This document shows, piece by piece, positions 7,822 to 15,164 of a DNA stretch of 20,080 nucleotides. The DNA is from JAADHY01 sp964428935 (GTDB taxonomy: Bacteria > Planctomycetota > Planctomycetia > Planctomycetales > Planctomycetaceae). The notes beneath the pieces are model-generated. The model was not told where the DNA came from, made no database searches, and saw nothing but the letters and a program-made list of their open reading frames with translations. The DNA lies in contig CAYSAG010000067.1 of assembly GCA_964428935.1 (NCBI GenBank), positions 1-20,080 on the forward strand, given 5' to 3'. The position numbers and the translations under genes were made by a program. How positions within the stretch are numbered: the stretch's first letter is position 1; each line of letters starts with the position of its first letter.

Positions 7822-9675
7822 ATGTCTTACCGAACGCTGAAGAAACTGCTGGGCGAGGCCAACTTCGAGGTCAAATGTCTGGCTCTTTTTGGGCTAGGCC
7901 TGACCGTGCTGGCAGCTGCGACGGTGGCCTTGTATTGGTGGCGGACGTCCGAGCTGATTGACTCGCAGAACCGCACCATGGCCCGGCTCATGGTCTCGCC
8001 GATTATTCTGGAAAAGCACTGGACGTGGTCCGAGTCGGAGTCGGAGTTCATTGACATCATTCGGCGGTTGCCGAACGAGCTGCAGCCAGAGGACTTGCGG
8101 AACTACAAGTGGGAGCTGTTCAAGGCCGACCCCACGGCCGCCGACTCGGAACACCGCCCGACCGACCAAATCGGCTACGAGGCTTTGCAGGCCATTCGTC
8201 AGGGGGCGTCGGAAGTCGTCAAGAAGGTGCCGGAACAGAACGAGTACCGGTACTACGGAGCCGTCTACGCCACGCGGGTCTGCATTGAGTGCCACTACCA
8301 TTCCACTCGAGTCACCGAAGACGGGAAAACGGTTCCCGTGAAGGAAGGGGAGCTGATTGGGGTGGCGAAGATTACCCTGCCGCTGGAGGTGACCGAGCAG
8401 ACGCTGCACAGCACGAACGCGTTCGTCATTACGGCCGAGTTCGTGAAGATTGTGCTTTCGGTCGTGGCCATTTACCTGGTCATTCGGTACGTCGTGACGA
8501 AACCGGTCTTGCACTTGAAGCGGGTCAGCGACGCCATTGCTCACGGAAACTTGGACGTCCGCGCGGACATTCGCACGGGCGACGAGTTCGAAGAGCTCAG
8601 CCACGCCTTCAACCGAATGCTCCGGCACCTGCTGACGGTCCAAGAGGAGCTGCGGGAACTGAACGCTGACCTCGACGCCAAAGTCGACGAACTGGCTCAG
8701 GTCAACCTCAAGCTTTACCAAACGAACAAACTGAAGGACGAGTTCTTGGCGACGATGAGTCACGAGCTTAGGACGCCGCTGAACAGCATCCTGGGCTTCA
8801 GCGAAGTGCTCGCCGCGGCCGACAACCTGACCGACCGACAAAAACGCTACGTCGCCAACATTGCCACGGCCGGCCGCAACCTGCTGGCGCTGATCAACGA
8901 CGTGCTCGACCTGGCCAAGATCGAGAGCGGCAAAATGGAGTTGCACGTCATTGAGTTTTCGCTGGCGGACCTGGTCGAGCGGCAAGTGGGCGGAATGATG
9001 CCAATGGCTCAGAAGAAGAACATTCAGTTGACGTGGTCGGTCGACCCAGACATTCCTCCTTTGAAGCAGGACGCCGGCAAATTGCAGCAAATTCTGTCCA
9101 ACCTCATGTCCAACGCCATTAAGTTCACTCCGGAGGGAGGACGGGTCGACGTGCGAGCCAAGATGTTCGACCGCGAGCGGGTCGACTTGATTGTCGAAGA
9201 TACGGGCATTGGCATTCCGCTGGAAGACCAAGAGGTCATTTTCGAGAAGTTCCGGCAGGGGCGGCTCGAAACCGACCGCCAAGACGCTTTGACCCGAGAA
9301 CACGAGGGCACCGGCCTGGGGTTGTCCATTGTGAAGGAGCTGACGCGGCTGCTGGGAGGCGAAGTCTTTCTGGAGAGCGAATTCGGCAAGGGGAGCACGT
9401 TCACGGTTCGAATTCCCGTACGGCACCAGCGTCCGGAAGGAGCGGAGGAGGACGAGCTGCACCCGTCGCTGGCCGGCGTGGAAAGGCTGCGAGCGGGAAT
9501 GGAGTCGCGGCCGGGGCGGACCCTTGCGCCGTCGGCGGCCGAACCGGACCGGTCCGGCTCGGAAGACGCCGCAACCGACGGCCCGTCGGCCTCGGCCCAA
9601 GAAACGGACGTCACGAAACCGACCGACAGTCAGGCTTCCGACGACGCCAGGGTCGACGCGAGCCAGCCCATTTGA
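7822..9675 (+). CDS. Membrane sensor histidine kinase with c-type haem sensor domain
   Basis: The 617-residue product has transmembrane helix 1 at about 19-39 and a periplasmic domain at 41-204. Transmembrane helix 2 is at 205-226, a HAMP linker at about 222-275 and a coiled coil to about 304. A HisKA domain follows with SHELRTPLNS (phospho-acceptor His314), then a HATPase domain: N-box N427/N431, DTGIGIP 460-466, FEKF 474-477 and GTGLGLSI 496-503. The periplasmic domain contains CIECH (Cys154, Cys157, His158), a CxxCH covalent-haem motif. Position and length fit the DUF3365 (Tll0287-like) haem sensors, suggesting detection of redox state or a gas. Residues 538-617 form an acidic, Ser/Asp-rich low-complexity tail. 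There is no receiver domain and no response regulator nearby. The start at 7822 places helix 1 correctly; its ribosome site is weak, and the longer frame to 7654 looks non-coding. Confidence 0.88.
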   Translation: MSYRTLKKLLGEANFEVKCLALFGLGLTVLAAATVALYWWRTSELIDSQNRTMARLMVSPIILEKHWTWSESESEFIDIIRRLPNELQPEDLRNYKWELFKADPTAADSEHRPTDQIGYEALQAIRQGASEVVKKVPEQNEYRYYGAVYATRVCIECHYHSTRVTEDGKTVPVKEGELIGVAKITLPLEVTEQTLHSTNAFVITAEFVKIVLSVVAIYLVIRYVVTKPVLHLKRVSDAIAHGNLDVRADIRTGDEFEELSHAFNRMLRHLLTVQEELRELNADLDAKVDELAQVNLKLYQTNKLKDEFLATMSHELRTPLNSILGFSEVLAAADNLTDRQKRYVANIATAGRNLLALINDVLDLAKIESGKMELHVIEFSLADLVERQVGGMMPMAQKKNIQLTWSVDPDIPPLKQDAGKLQQILSNLMSNAIKFTPEGGRVDVRAKMFDRERVDLIVEDTGIGIPLEDQEVIFEKFRQGRLETDRQDALTREHEGTGLGLSIVKELTRLLGGEVFLESEFGKGSTFTVRIPVRHQRPEGAEEDELHPSLAGVERLRAGMESRPGRTLAPSAAEPDRSGSEDAATDGPSASAQETDVTKPTDSQASDDARVDASQPI

Positions 9676-9728
9676 GCCTGCGTACGGCTCCCGGCGCCGC
9701 TCTTCAGAGAACTGCCACTCCGCCCGTC

Positions 9729-10676
9729 TCACTGCGAACGGCCGTCGGCCTGCTCCCGCAGTCGCTGCAAGAACCGACCGACGGCCTCCGACAGCGGCCC
9801 GGCGGCCACTTCCACCACGTCGTTGTGGTCCGCGCCGGGCAGCTCGACGAACGTCTTTGGAATGCCGGAGGCCGACCTTTCTGGAGCGGCCTCGAACAGG
9901 CGGCGGCCGAATTCGAGCGGAACAATGCTGTCCCGAGTTCCGTGAACTTGCAGAATGGGACACGTCACTTCACGAATCAGCTCCACCGACGGGTAACGCT
10001 CGACCAGCAACCAGCGAACCGGCAGCCACGGGAAGTGGTACGAGCCGACGTCGGCCAGCGTGGAGAAGGTGGAACGCAGAATCAGGCCGGCGGGCGGCGT
10101 CGCCAACCGAGACTGCTCGGCAGCCAGCCGCACGGCCACCGCTCCGCCCAGCGACTCGCCGTACAGCAACACGCGGTTCGGTGGAACCTGGTGGTCTGTG
10201 ACGAGGAAGCGCCAGGCCGCGCGAGCGTCCTCGGCCAGTCCCTGTTCGCTCGGACTGCCCTCGTTGTCTCCGTAGCCCCGGTAATCGAACAGAACGACGT
10301 GCACCCCGCGCTGCGTCAGAATTTCCATTTCCGGTCCGCGGTAGCCGCGGTGACCACCGTTGCCGGAAAAGAACAACGCCACCCAGTCGGCCGACCGCAG
10401 CAGCCGGTCGAACTGCTCGGACCCCGACGCCGACTGCCCGTCAGGCAACACGTGCCAACCGTGGAGCGTGAGGCCGTCGGCAGTCGTCGTCACAACCGTT
10501 CGGACCCGGTCCAGCGGCAGTCCCGACGCGGACGGGGTCAGCCTTTCCACTCGGTGCGGGTAGTAAATCAACGAGCGTTGGAACGTGGCAAACACGGCAA
10601 CCACCAACGCGAAAAACAGCAATGCGAGCAAAACGGGCCGTAGCACTGGCCACAGCCAGTGTCCCTGAGACACCAC
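9729..10676 (-). CDS. Membrane-anchored alpha/beta hydrolase
   Basis: The product has one N-terminal hydrophobic helix (about residues 8-31) followed by an alpha/beta-hydrolase fold. The nucleophile elbow is GESLGG with Ser175, the acid is probably Asp249 in HGTRDSIVPLE, and the base is His284 in GADHNDV. SGNGGHRG near 104-111 supplies the oxyanion region. It resembles the BEM46/ABHD13-like group of serine hydrolases, whose substrates (esters, lipids or peptides) are mostly unknown. The start is taken as GTG at 10674-10676 because AGGAG lies 6 bases upstream. The frame also extends to a TTG at 10712 that lacks such a site. The gene converges on the histidine kinase, with 53 bases between their stop codons. 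Catalytic activity is well supported; role unknown. Confidence 0.85.
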   Translation of the reverse strand: MVSQGHWLWPVLRPVLLALLFFALVVAVFATFQRSLIYYPHRVERLTPSASGLPLDRVRTVVTTTADGLTLHGWHVLPDGQSASGSEQFDRLLRSADWVALFFSGNGGHRGYRGPEMEILTQRGVHVVLFDYRGYGDNEGSPSEQGLAEDARAAWRFLVTDHQVPPNRVLLYGESLGGAVAVRLAAEQSRLATPPAGLILRSTFSTLADVGSYHFPWLPVRWLLVERYPSVELIREVTCPILQVHGTRDSIVPLEFGRRLFEAAPERSASGIPKTFVELPGADHNDVVEVAAGPLSEAVGRFLQRLREQADGRSQ

Positions 10677-11076
10677 GGACGTCTCCTGTCGTTGCGTCGG
10701 CCGGTTGGCCAACCGAATTCGGCAGCTTACGGCGGGGAGTGAACGAACCTACCGGACCGGAGCGAAAAACGCAAGGTCGACCGGACTGGCACCCGGTCGA
10801 CCGGGCGGCGACCGACCGGGACGACGGCTCGGCGGGCCGCCGCTTGCCTCGACCAGCATTTCGGCTTCCTGCATCCCACTTGACGGACTTTCCGAGCTTG
10901 TCGTATAACCCGCCGCCTTTCTTGCCGGGAGCCGTGCGTCCAGTGAAGGACGGAATAGGGCTTTCGGCTCGGGCGTCTTCCAAACAGGCAGTCGAAAGCG
11001 GGGGAGCTTGGGCCTCGGAGGGGCTTGGGCCCGTGGACCGTCGATTCTGGGTTGGCAGCGGAAGGAGTCGCAAGAG
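10677..11076. other. 400-bp divergent intergenic region
   Basis: This lies between the leftward hydrolase and the rightward peptidyl-prolyl isomerase. It holds the hydrolase ribosome site at its left edge, a good promoter for the isomerase at 10880-10909 and the isomerase ribosome site (AAGGAG, 11062-11067). No gene or repeat was recognised. The compositional change described at 11332-15178 begins in or just after this region. Confidence 0.5.
10880..10909 (+). promoter_or_regulatory. Sigma-70-type promoter for the peptidyl-prolyl isomerase gene
   Basis: TTGACG (10880-10885) and TATAAC (10904-10909) are 18 bases apart, each matching the consensus at five of six positions. The predicted start near 10916 gives a leader of about 160 bases before ATG 11077. 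Confidence 0.55.
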
Positions 11077-12162
11077 ATGACGGACGGAAACACGCGACGC
11101 CGCAGTGGCACCAGTCGGAAGCTGTTGGTCCTGGCAGGCGGCACGTTGCTCGTGCTGGTCGGGGCGTTGTTGCTGTTGCAATGGTCGCGTCCCGACCTGC
11201 GGCCGGCCAGCGAGGAGGCGCGGGCCGAAACGCAAACCACCGGAGTGGCTCACGTGGCTTCCCCTGCCTCGGAGCGGCAGCCGGCGGCTCGAATCGTCCT
11301 CGGTTCCTTGACGGCGTTCATCTACCAAGACGATCTGGCCCGTGAGTGCATTCAGCGAATCGGCCGCGAAGTGCTGGAAAACATGATCAACCGAAAGATC
11401 ATCGAGCTGGAATGCCAGCGGCGCGGTGTCGTGGTCACGGACGAAGAGGTCGAGCAGGAAATCCTCCGGATTTCGAAGGAGTTCAACCTCGACCCGCAAG
11501 CGTGGCTGGAGTTCTTGCAGGCGGAACGGAACATTACGCCGGAACAGTACCGTCGCGACATCATTTGGCCCATGCTGGCGTTGAAGAAACTGGCCGGCAC
11601 TGAGGTGAAGATCACGGAGGCGGAAATTCAGCGGGCGTTCATCCGCCACTACGGACCTCGCGTCAAAGCCCGAATGATCATGTTCGACAACCTCAGGCGG
11701 GCCAACGCCGTCTGGCAAGAAGCGGTCAAGCATCCGGAAGAGTTCGAGCGGTTGGCGCGGGAACACTCGATCGATCCGACCAGCCGAGCCCTGGACGGCA
11801 AGATTCCACCGATCGCCCGGTTCTCGGGCAACGAGGAATTGGAAAAGGCGGCGTTCAAGCTGCGGGAAGGAGAAATCTCGGGCATCATTCACGTCGGCAT
11901 GAACCGGTACGTGATCTTGAAGTGCGAGGGCTACACGGAGCAGGTGGTGAAGGACATCGAAGAGGTGCGTCCGATCCTGTACCAAGAGCTCGAAAAGGAA
12001 AAGGTGCAGGAGATGGTCGCTCGCTACTTCGAGAAGCTCCGGCAACAGGCTCGCGTCGACAACTACTTCACCAACACGACGGTCGGTGGACACGTGCAGC
12101 AGGTCGGCGGCACGCCAGAGGGACAGGTGGTCCCCGCCAGCGCGACGCAGTCCAAACCGTGA
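11077..12162 (+). CDS. Membrane-anchored parvulin-type peptidyl-prolyl isomerase (SurA/PrsA-like)
   Basis: The 361-residue protein has a basic N-terminus, one hydrophobic helix (about 15-35) and a Pro/Ser/Thr-rich linker. A helical SurA-N-like region follows at about 90-180 (VLENMINRKIIELECQRRG, then TDEEVEQEIL). A parvulin-like domain lies at about 195-288 (VKARMIMF, FERLAREHS, then LREGEISGIIHVGMNRYVIL) and a charged helical tail to about 330. Such proteins help extracytoplasmic proteins fold, often outer-membrane or secreted ones. The parvulin core is divergent: the usual GG-W-GR block is replaced by ALDGKIPPIARFSGNEE, so chaperone action without strong isomerase activity is possible. ATG 11077 has AAGGAG 9 bases upstream, which excludes the longer frame from 11008. 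By hand count 18 of 25 isoleucines use ATC, unlike the left-hand genes. Confidence 0.85.
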   Translation: MTDGNTRRRSGTSRKLLVLAGGTLLVLVGALLLLQWSRPDLRPASEEARAETQTTGVAHVASPASERQPAARIVLGSLTAFIYQDDLARECIQRIGREVLENMINRKIIELECQRRGVVVTDEEVEQEILRISKEFNLDPQAWLEFLQAERNITPEQYRRDIIWPMLALKKLAGTEVKITEAEIQRAFIRHYGPRVKARMIMFDNLRRANAVWQEAVKHPEEFERLAREHSIDPTSRALDGKIPPIARFSGNEELEKAAFKLREGEISGIIHVGMNRYVILKCEGYTEQVVKDIEEVRPILYQELEKEKVQEMVARYFEKLRQQARVDNYFTNTTVGGHVQQVGGTPEGQVVPASATQSKP

Positions 12163-12795
12163 ACGAGCGGCCGATCCGCGAGCGACTGAGCCGGCCTCAG
12201 GCAATCGGTGGCGTCCGCTCGGCCGGCCCCTACAGCCGACGCAGGCTTCCCGTCTCGATCTCCTGACGCACCGCCCCCACTCGGCTCACGGACGCTGTCT
12301 GGCTCTACAGGGCAGCTCCGTTCTTCGACCGCGATCCCGGGCGGCCGTCCCGTCTCGGACCTTTCGAAGGTGTCGCGGAAAGTCAGTCAGTCGGCTTGCG
12401 GGCCGCTGACACGCGTCGGGTCCCCCCGACCGTCGGTACGAGAGTGCCAGACCGGGCGAGGCGAGATCAGCCTCGTTGTGTCGGCTGAGCGGGTCTTACG
12501 GCCCACTGAGCATGGCAGCACCTTGGTGAGCGAAAATCGGTTGACACCCGAAGAAGCAGACTTCATCATCAGACTTGCCGGAGACGTCGGCAGGCGGCCC
12601 AGACATCGGACGCGGGGGTGCCGGTTGTTGCATTGGGTAGCTGTCGTCCGGTGAGATGATAAAATGAGGGTTCGCGTGGACGCTGGGGGGCCGTGTCGGC
12701 CGAGCAGCCGCCGAGAGAAACGGTGAGGCTGTCGCCACGCAACTGTCAGCCAGAAGGGACCTGGAACACCGAGTTCATTTCGCGGAAACACAGTT
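12163..12795. other. 633-bp intergenic region
   Basis: This lies between the peptidyl-prolyl isomerase and the STAS gene. It has no convincing gene; the open frames on either strand lack domains and ribosome sites. It holds a possible promoter at 12541-12569 and a second -10-like TAAAAT at 12660-12665 without a matching -35 box. Four GATC sites fall here, so the compositional change is not limited to coding DNA. No terminator with a T-run was seen after the isomerase gene. Confidence 0.5.
12541..12569 (+). promoter_or_regulatory. Possible promoter for the STAS gene
   Basis: A perfect -35 hexamer TTGACA (12541-12546) lies 17 bases before CATCAT (12564-12569), which matches the -10 consensus at four of six positions. 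Transcription would start about 220 bases before ATG 12796. Confidence 0.3.
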
Positions 12796-13155
12796 ATGGC
12801 AGCAGATCACCGACGTCTGGAAATCGAGGAAGTCGGCGACGTGACCATTGCCAAGTTCGTCGACAAGAAAATCCTCGACGAGAGCAACATTCAGGTCATC
12901 GGCAATCAGCTCTTCAGCCTCGTGGAAGAGGACGGCCGCAAGAAGATCATCCTGGATTTCAGCAATGTGGAGTACTTGTCCAGTGCTGCACTGGGCAAGC
13001 TCATCACCATGGATAAGAAGGTCAAGCAGGCCAAAGGCAAGCTGCGTTTGTGCAACGTCCGTCCGGACATCTACGAGGTCTTTGCGATTACGAAGCTGAA
13101 CAAGCTGTTCGACATGAACTACGACAGCGTCGAAAAGGCGCTGGAAGGCTTCTGA
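12796..13155 (+). CDS. STAS-domain anti-anti-sigma factor
   Basis: This 119-residue, single-domain cytoplasmic protein covers the whole STAS fold. The key segment is ILDFSNVEYLSSAALGKLI (52-70), in which Ser63 aligns with the phosphorylated Ser of SpoIIAA/RsbV-type proteins and Ser62 precedes it. In these partner-switch systems the unphosphorylated STAS protein binds the anti-sigma kinase and frees a sigma factor or other target; phosphorylation switches it off. The RsbW-like kinase gene follows 167 bases downstream on the same strand, which supports pairing. The start ATG is the first in frame after 12780, but its ribosome site is weak (GGAAAC). Seven of ten isoleucines use ATC. Confidence 0.9.
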   Translation: MAADHRRLEIEEVGDVTIAKFVDKKILDESNIQVIGNQLFSLVEEDGRKKIILDFSNVEYLSSAALGKLITMDKKVKQAKGKLRLCNVRPDIYEVFAITKLNKLFDMNYDSVEKALEGF

Positions 13156-13173
13156 TCGCGGCGAACTTCCACG

Positions 13174-13196
13174 CGGGTTCGGGCCTGTCGAACCCG
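13174..13196 (+). other. Hairpin between the STAS and kinase genes
   Basis: CGGGTTCG (13174-13181) pairs perfectly with CGAACCCG (13189-13196) around a 7-nt loop, 18 bases after the STAS stop codon. No T-run follows, so it is not a standard terminator. It could stabilise the upstream mRNA end, pause transcription or bind a protein; none of these can be shown here. Confidence 0.4.
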
Positions 13197-13322
13197 TCGG
13201 GTCACCCAGTAAATGCCCCTGTCCAAGTTCCTGTTCTTGCACGCATGTTTCGCCGAGCGGGGTATGGAGTGCTGATGTCCGGGATGGATCGATAAACCGG
13301 AACAATCGCTCAGAAGCAAAGA

Positions 13323-13757
13323 ATGGCCGTTTCTGAAGAGTTCACAATCACGATTCCGAGCGATACGGCGGAAGGCCGCAAAGTCCAGGACCGGATCATC
13401 GGCGTCATGGAAAAGCTCGGATACCCGATGCGAGACGTGTTCGCCGTGCGGCTGGCGTTGGAAGAGGCCTTGGTGAACGCGATCAAGCATGGAAACCGGA
13501 TGGATCCGAGCAAGTCGGTGAAGGTGGAATGCAAGATCGCCGAGGACAGGGTGCAGATTGCTATCGAGGACGAAGGACCGGGGTTCGACGTCGACGCCGT
13601 GCCCGATCCGACGGCGGAGGAGAACTTGGACAAGCCCGGCGGACGCGGCATCATGCTGATGCGGTCCTTCATGAACCGCGTCGAATACAATGAAATCGGC
13701 AACCGCGTTTTTCTTGAAAAAATTCGCGGGGATGCCGATAATAAGGAATCGGAATGA
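13323..13757 (+). CDS. RsbW-like anti-sigma factor serine kinase (HATPase_c_2)
   Basis: The 144-residue protein is a stand-alone GHKL ATP-binding domain. The N-box region has LALEEALVNAIKHGN (44-58, with Glu47, Glu48, Asn52), the G1 box is DEGPGF (83-88) and the G2 box is GGRGIMLMR (106-114). This is the RsbW/SpoIIAB layout. It would phosphorylate the STAS protein encoded just upstream, and when free of it would hold a sigma factor or another partner. No sigma factor or PP2C phosphatase is in the window, so the target is elsewhere. The start ATG lacks a clear Shine-Dalgarno sequence. The last 45 bases contain the promoter of the following tRNA gene. Confidence 0.9.
   Translation: MAVSEEFTITIPSDTAEGRKVQDRIIGVMEKLGYPMRDVFAVRLALEEALVNAIKHGNRMDPSKSVKVECKIAEDRVQIAIEDEGPGFDVDAVPDPTAEENLDKPGGRGIMLMRSFMNRVEYNEIGNRVFLEKIRGDADNKESE
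13714..13742 (+). promoter_or_regulatory. Promoter of tRNA-Asn inside the 3' end of the kinase gene
   Basis: TTGAAA (13714-13719) and GATAAT (13737-13742) are 17 bases apart, each matching the consensus at five of six positions. The predicted start near 13750 is about 17 bases before the mature tRNA. It overlaps codons near the end of the kinase gene. Confidence 0.6.
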
Positions 13758-13766
13758 GGGAGGTGT

Positions 13767-13839
13767 TCCCCGATAGCTCAATTGGTAGAGCGGGCGGCTG
13801 TTAACCGCTTGGTTGGAGGTTCGAATCCTCCTCGGGGAG
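13767..13839 (+). tRNA. tRNA-Asn (anticodon GTT)
   Basis: A complete 73-nt cloverleaf is visible. The acceptor stem pairs TCCCCGA with TCGGGGA, with discriminator base G. The D arm is GCTC/GAGC. The anticodon stem is GGCGG/CCGCT with loop CTGTTAA, placing anticodon GTT at 13800-13802. The T arm is GGAGG-TTCGAAT-CCTCC. CCA is not encoded. It has its own promoter upstream and a strong terminator downstream. Confidence 0.97.
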
Positions 13840-13863
13840 CTGACAAGAATTCGAAGATCGACG

Positions 13864-13893
13864 ACCCCGACGGTTCGAACCGTCGGGGTTTTT
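13864..13893 (+). terminator. Intrinsic terminator after tRNA-Asn
   Basis: A perfect inverted repeat pairs 13864-13875 with 13878-13889 (ACCCCGACGGTT and AACCGTCGGGGT). It leaves a tight TTCGAA tip and runs into TTTTT at 13889-13893, then more T/C. It ends transcription of the tRNA. Confidence 0.85.
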
Positions 13894-14123
13894 CTTTCTC
13901 GGTGTCCCGATGTTGCTGGCCGCCACGGGCCATGGTCGCGCCCGCAGAGCTCGTTGCCGAGCAGGATGCGGGTACTGGACGAACCGTTCGAATGGAATCA
14001 GAGTCTGGGCGACCATGAACCGAGCGATCCGCTACCAACCGAATTGCGCGGCGTTACCCGTCGACGTCCGTCCGCCGTGGTGAGGCTCGTTCCCGGACCC
14101 AAAGCACCGTGGGAGACCATCAA

Positions 14124-15164
14124 ATGAGCTTCCGTTTCTGGAGACGAATCAGGATCGCACCGGGCGTGACCCTGAACCTGAGCAAGTCGGGCGGGTCCCT
14201 TTCGTTCGGACCGCGCGGCGCGAAGTTCACCGTCGGTCCGAGGGGCAAGCGGGTCACCGTCGGTCTCCCGGGGACAGGCCTTTTTTACACGGCCACGCTT
14301 CCAAGCGGGAAGTCGGGCGGTAGGAGAAGTGTGATCGGCTCTTCACCGGCGGTCCCAACGGTCCGTCCGGAAGACCGCTTGACCCTCGGTTTCTTCAAGC
14401 GGCTGATTACGCCGGGCGACGAAAAGGCTCTGGTGGATGGGTGCCGGGAGTTGGTGCTGGGGAATGAGGACAAGGCGCTTGAGCACCTCAAGCGGGCCGT
14501 TCACCTGGCCGACGGCGCGTACCTGGCGGGTTTCCTGGCGCTCAAGCAAGGGCAGCTGGAAGTAGCCGCCAAGTACTTAGCCAGGGCCGCCAAGACGCAC
14601 CGCCGATTGGGGCGCTACTTCTCCAAGTACGGCATTTCCGCCACCATGAGCCTCGCCATCACGGACGAAGTGTCCGCGCATGTGGGCCCGAATCTGCGAG
14701 GGGTGCTGCTGGGCCTGGTGGAGGTTTACCAGCGTCAGGCTCGCTGGGAGGATGCGATTGCCTGCCTGGAGAGGCTGCAGCGGCTCGAACCCGGCGACGT
14801 GGTGGTAAAGCTGTCCCTCGCGGAACTGCTGTTGGAGGTCCGTCCGGGCGACAAGAACGTCTGCCGAAAGGTCGTGCGGTTGGCCTCCGGGCTAGAGAAC
14901 GAAACCCCGGTGCACACCGCGCTGCTCCTGTACAAGGCCCGGGCCCTGCGTGGGCTTGGACTTGCGGACGCCGCGAGGGAGACTTTGACGGCTGCCCTGC
15001 GCCGGAAGAAGGGTCGGACCGAGCAACTGCTTCGGGCGCTCCGGTACGAACGGGCTCTGGTTTACGAGGACCTTGGACAGCGTCGGCGGGCGCGCAGCGA
15101 GCTCGAGAAGCTGTACGCCGAAGACCCCGACTACGAGGACGTGGCGGCCCGGCTGGGGCTGTAG
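14124..15164 (+). CDS. DUF4236 domain protein with TPR-like repeats
   Basis: The 346-residue protein starts with a short DUF4236-type domain at 1-59. It has the usual blocks FRFWRRIRIAPGVTLNLSKS, the Gly-rich GPRGAKFTVGPRGKRVTVG and LPGTGLFYT. The function of this domain is unknown. After a linker, residues from about 95 to the end form helical repeats resembling tetratricopeptide repeats (KALEHLKRAVHLADGAYLAG, EDAIACLERLQRLEPGD, RARSELEKLYAEDPDYEDVA), likely for protein contacts. There is no signal peptide or membrane helix. ATG at 14124 has GGGAG 8 bases upstream; a GTG at 14109 is in frame but its ribosome site is poorer. The gene follows tRNA-Asn and converges on the GH123-like gene. DUF4236 call good, TPR part moderate. 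Confidence 0.75.
   Translation: MSFRFWRRIRIAPGVTLNLSKSGGSLSFGPRGAKFTVGPRGKRVTVGLPGTGLFYTATLPSGKSGGRRSVIGSSPAVPTVRPEDRLTLGFFKRLITPGDEKALVDGCRELVLGNEDKALEHLKRAVHLADGAYLAGFLALKQGQLEVAAKYLARAAKTHRRLGRYFSKYGISATMSLAITDEVSAHVGPNLRGVLLGLVEVYQRQARWEDAIACLERLQRLEPGDVVVKLSLAELLLEVRPGDKNVCRKVVRLASGLENETPVHTALLLYKARALRGLGLADAARETLTAALRRKKGRTEQLLRALRYERALVYEDLGQRRRARSELEKLYAEDPDYEDVAARLGL

Noticed and set aside
7894..9963. A 689-codon open frame on the minus strand
   Set aside because: It is antisense to the histidine kinase and has no recognisable domain, leader or ribosome site.
10441..12204. A 587-codon open frame on the minus strand
   Set aside because: It is antisense to the peptidyl-prolyl isomerase gene and crosses the hydrolase gene out of frame; no domain was seen.
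12496..12738. A possible small minus-strand gene in the spacer before the STAS gene, with a Pro-rich head and a CFFGC motif
   Set aside because: It has no ribosome site, no recognisable family and overlaps the likely STAS promoter; evidence was too thin to call it.
13767..13839. tRNA-Asn as the attachment site of an integrated element
   Set aside because: No integrase is present, no second copy of the tRNA 3' end was found nearby, and the compositional block begins well before the tRNA.
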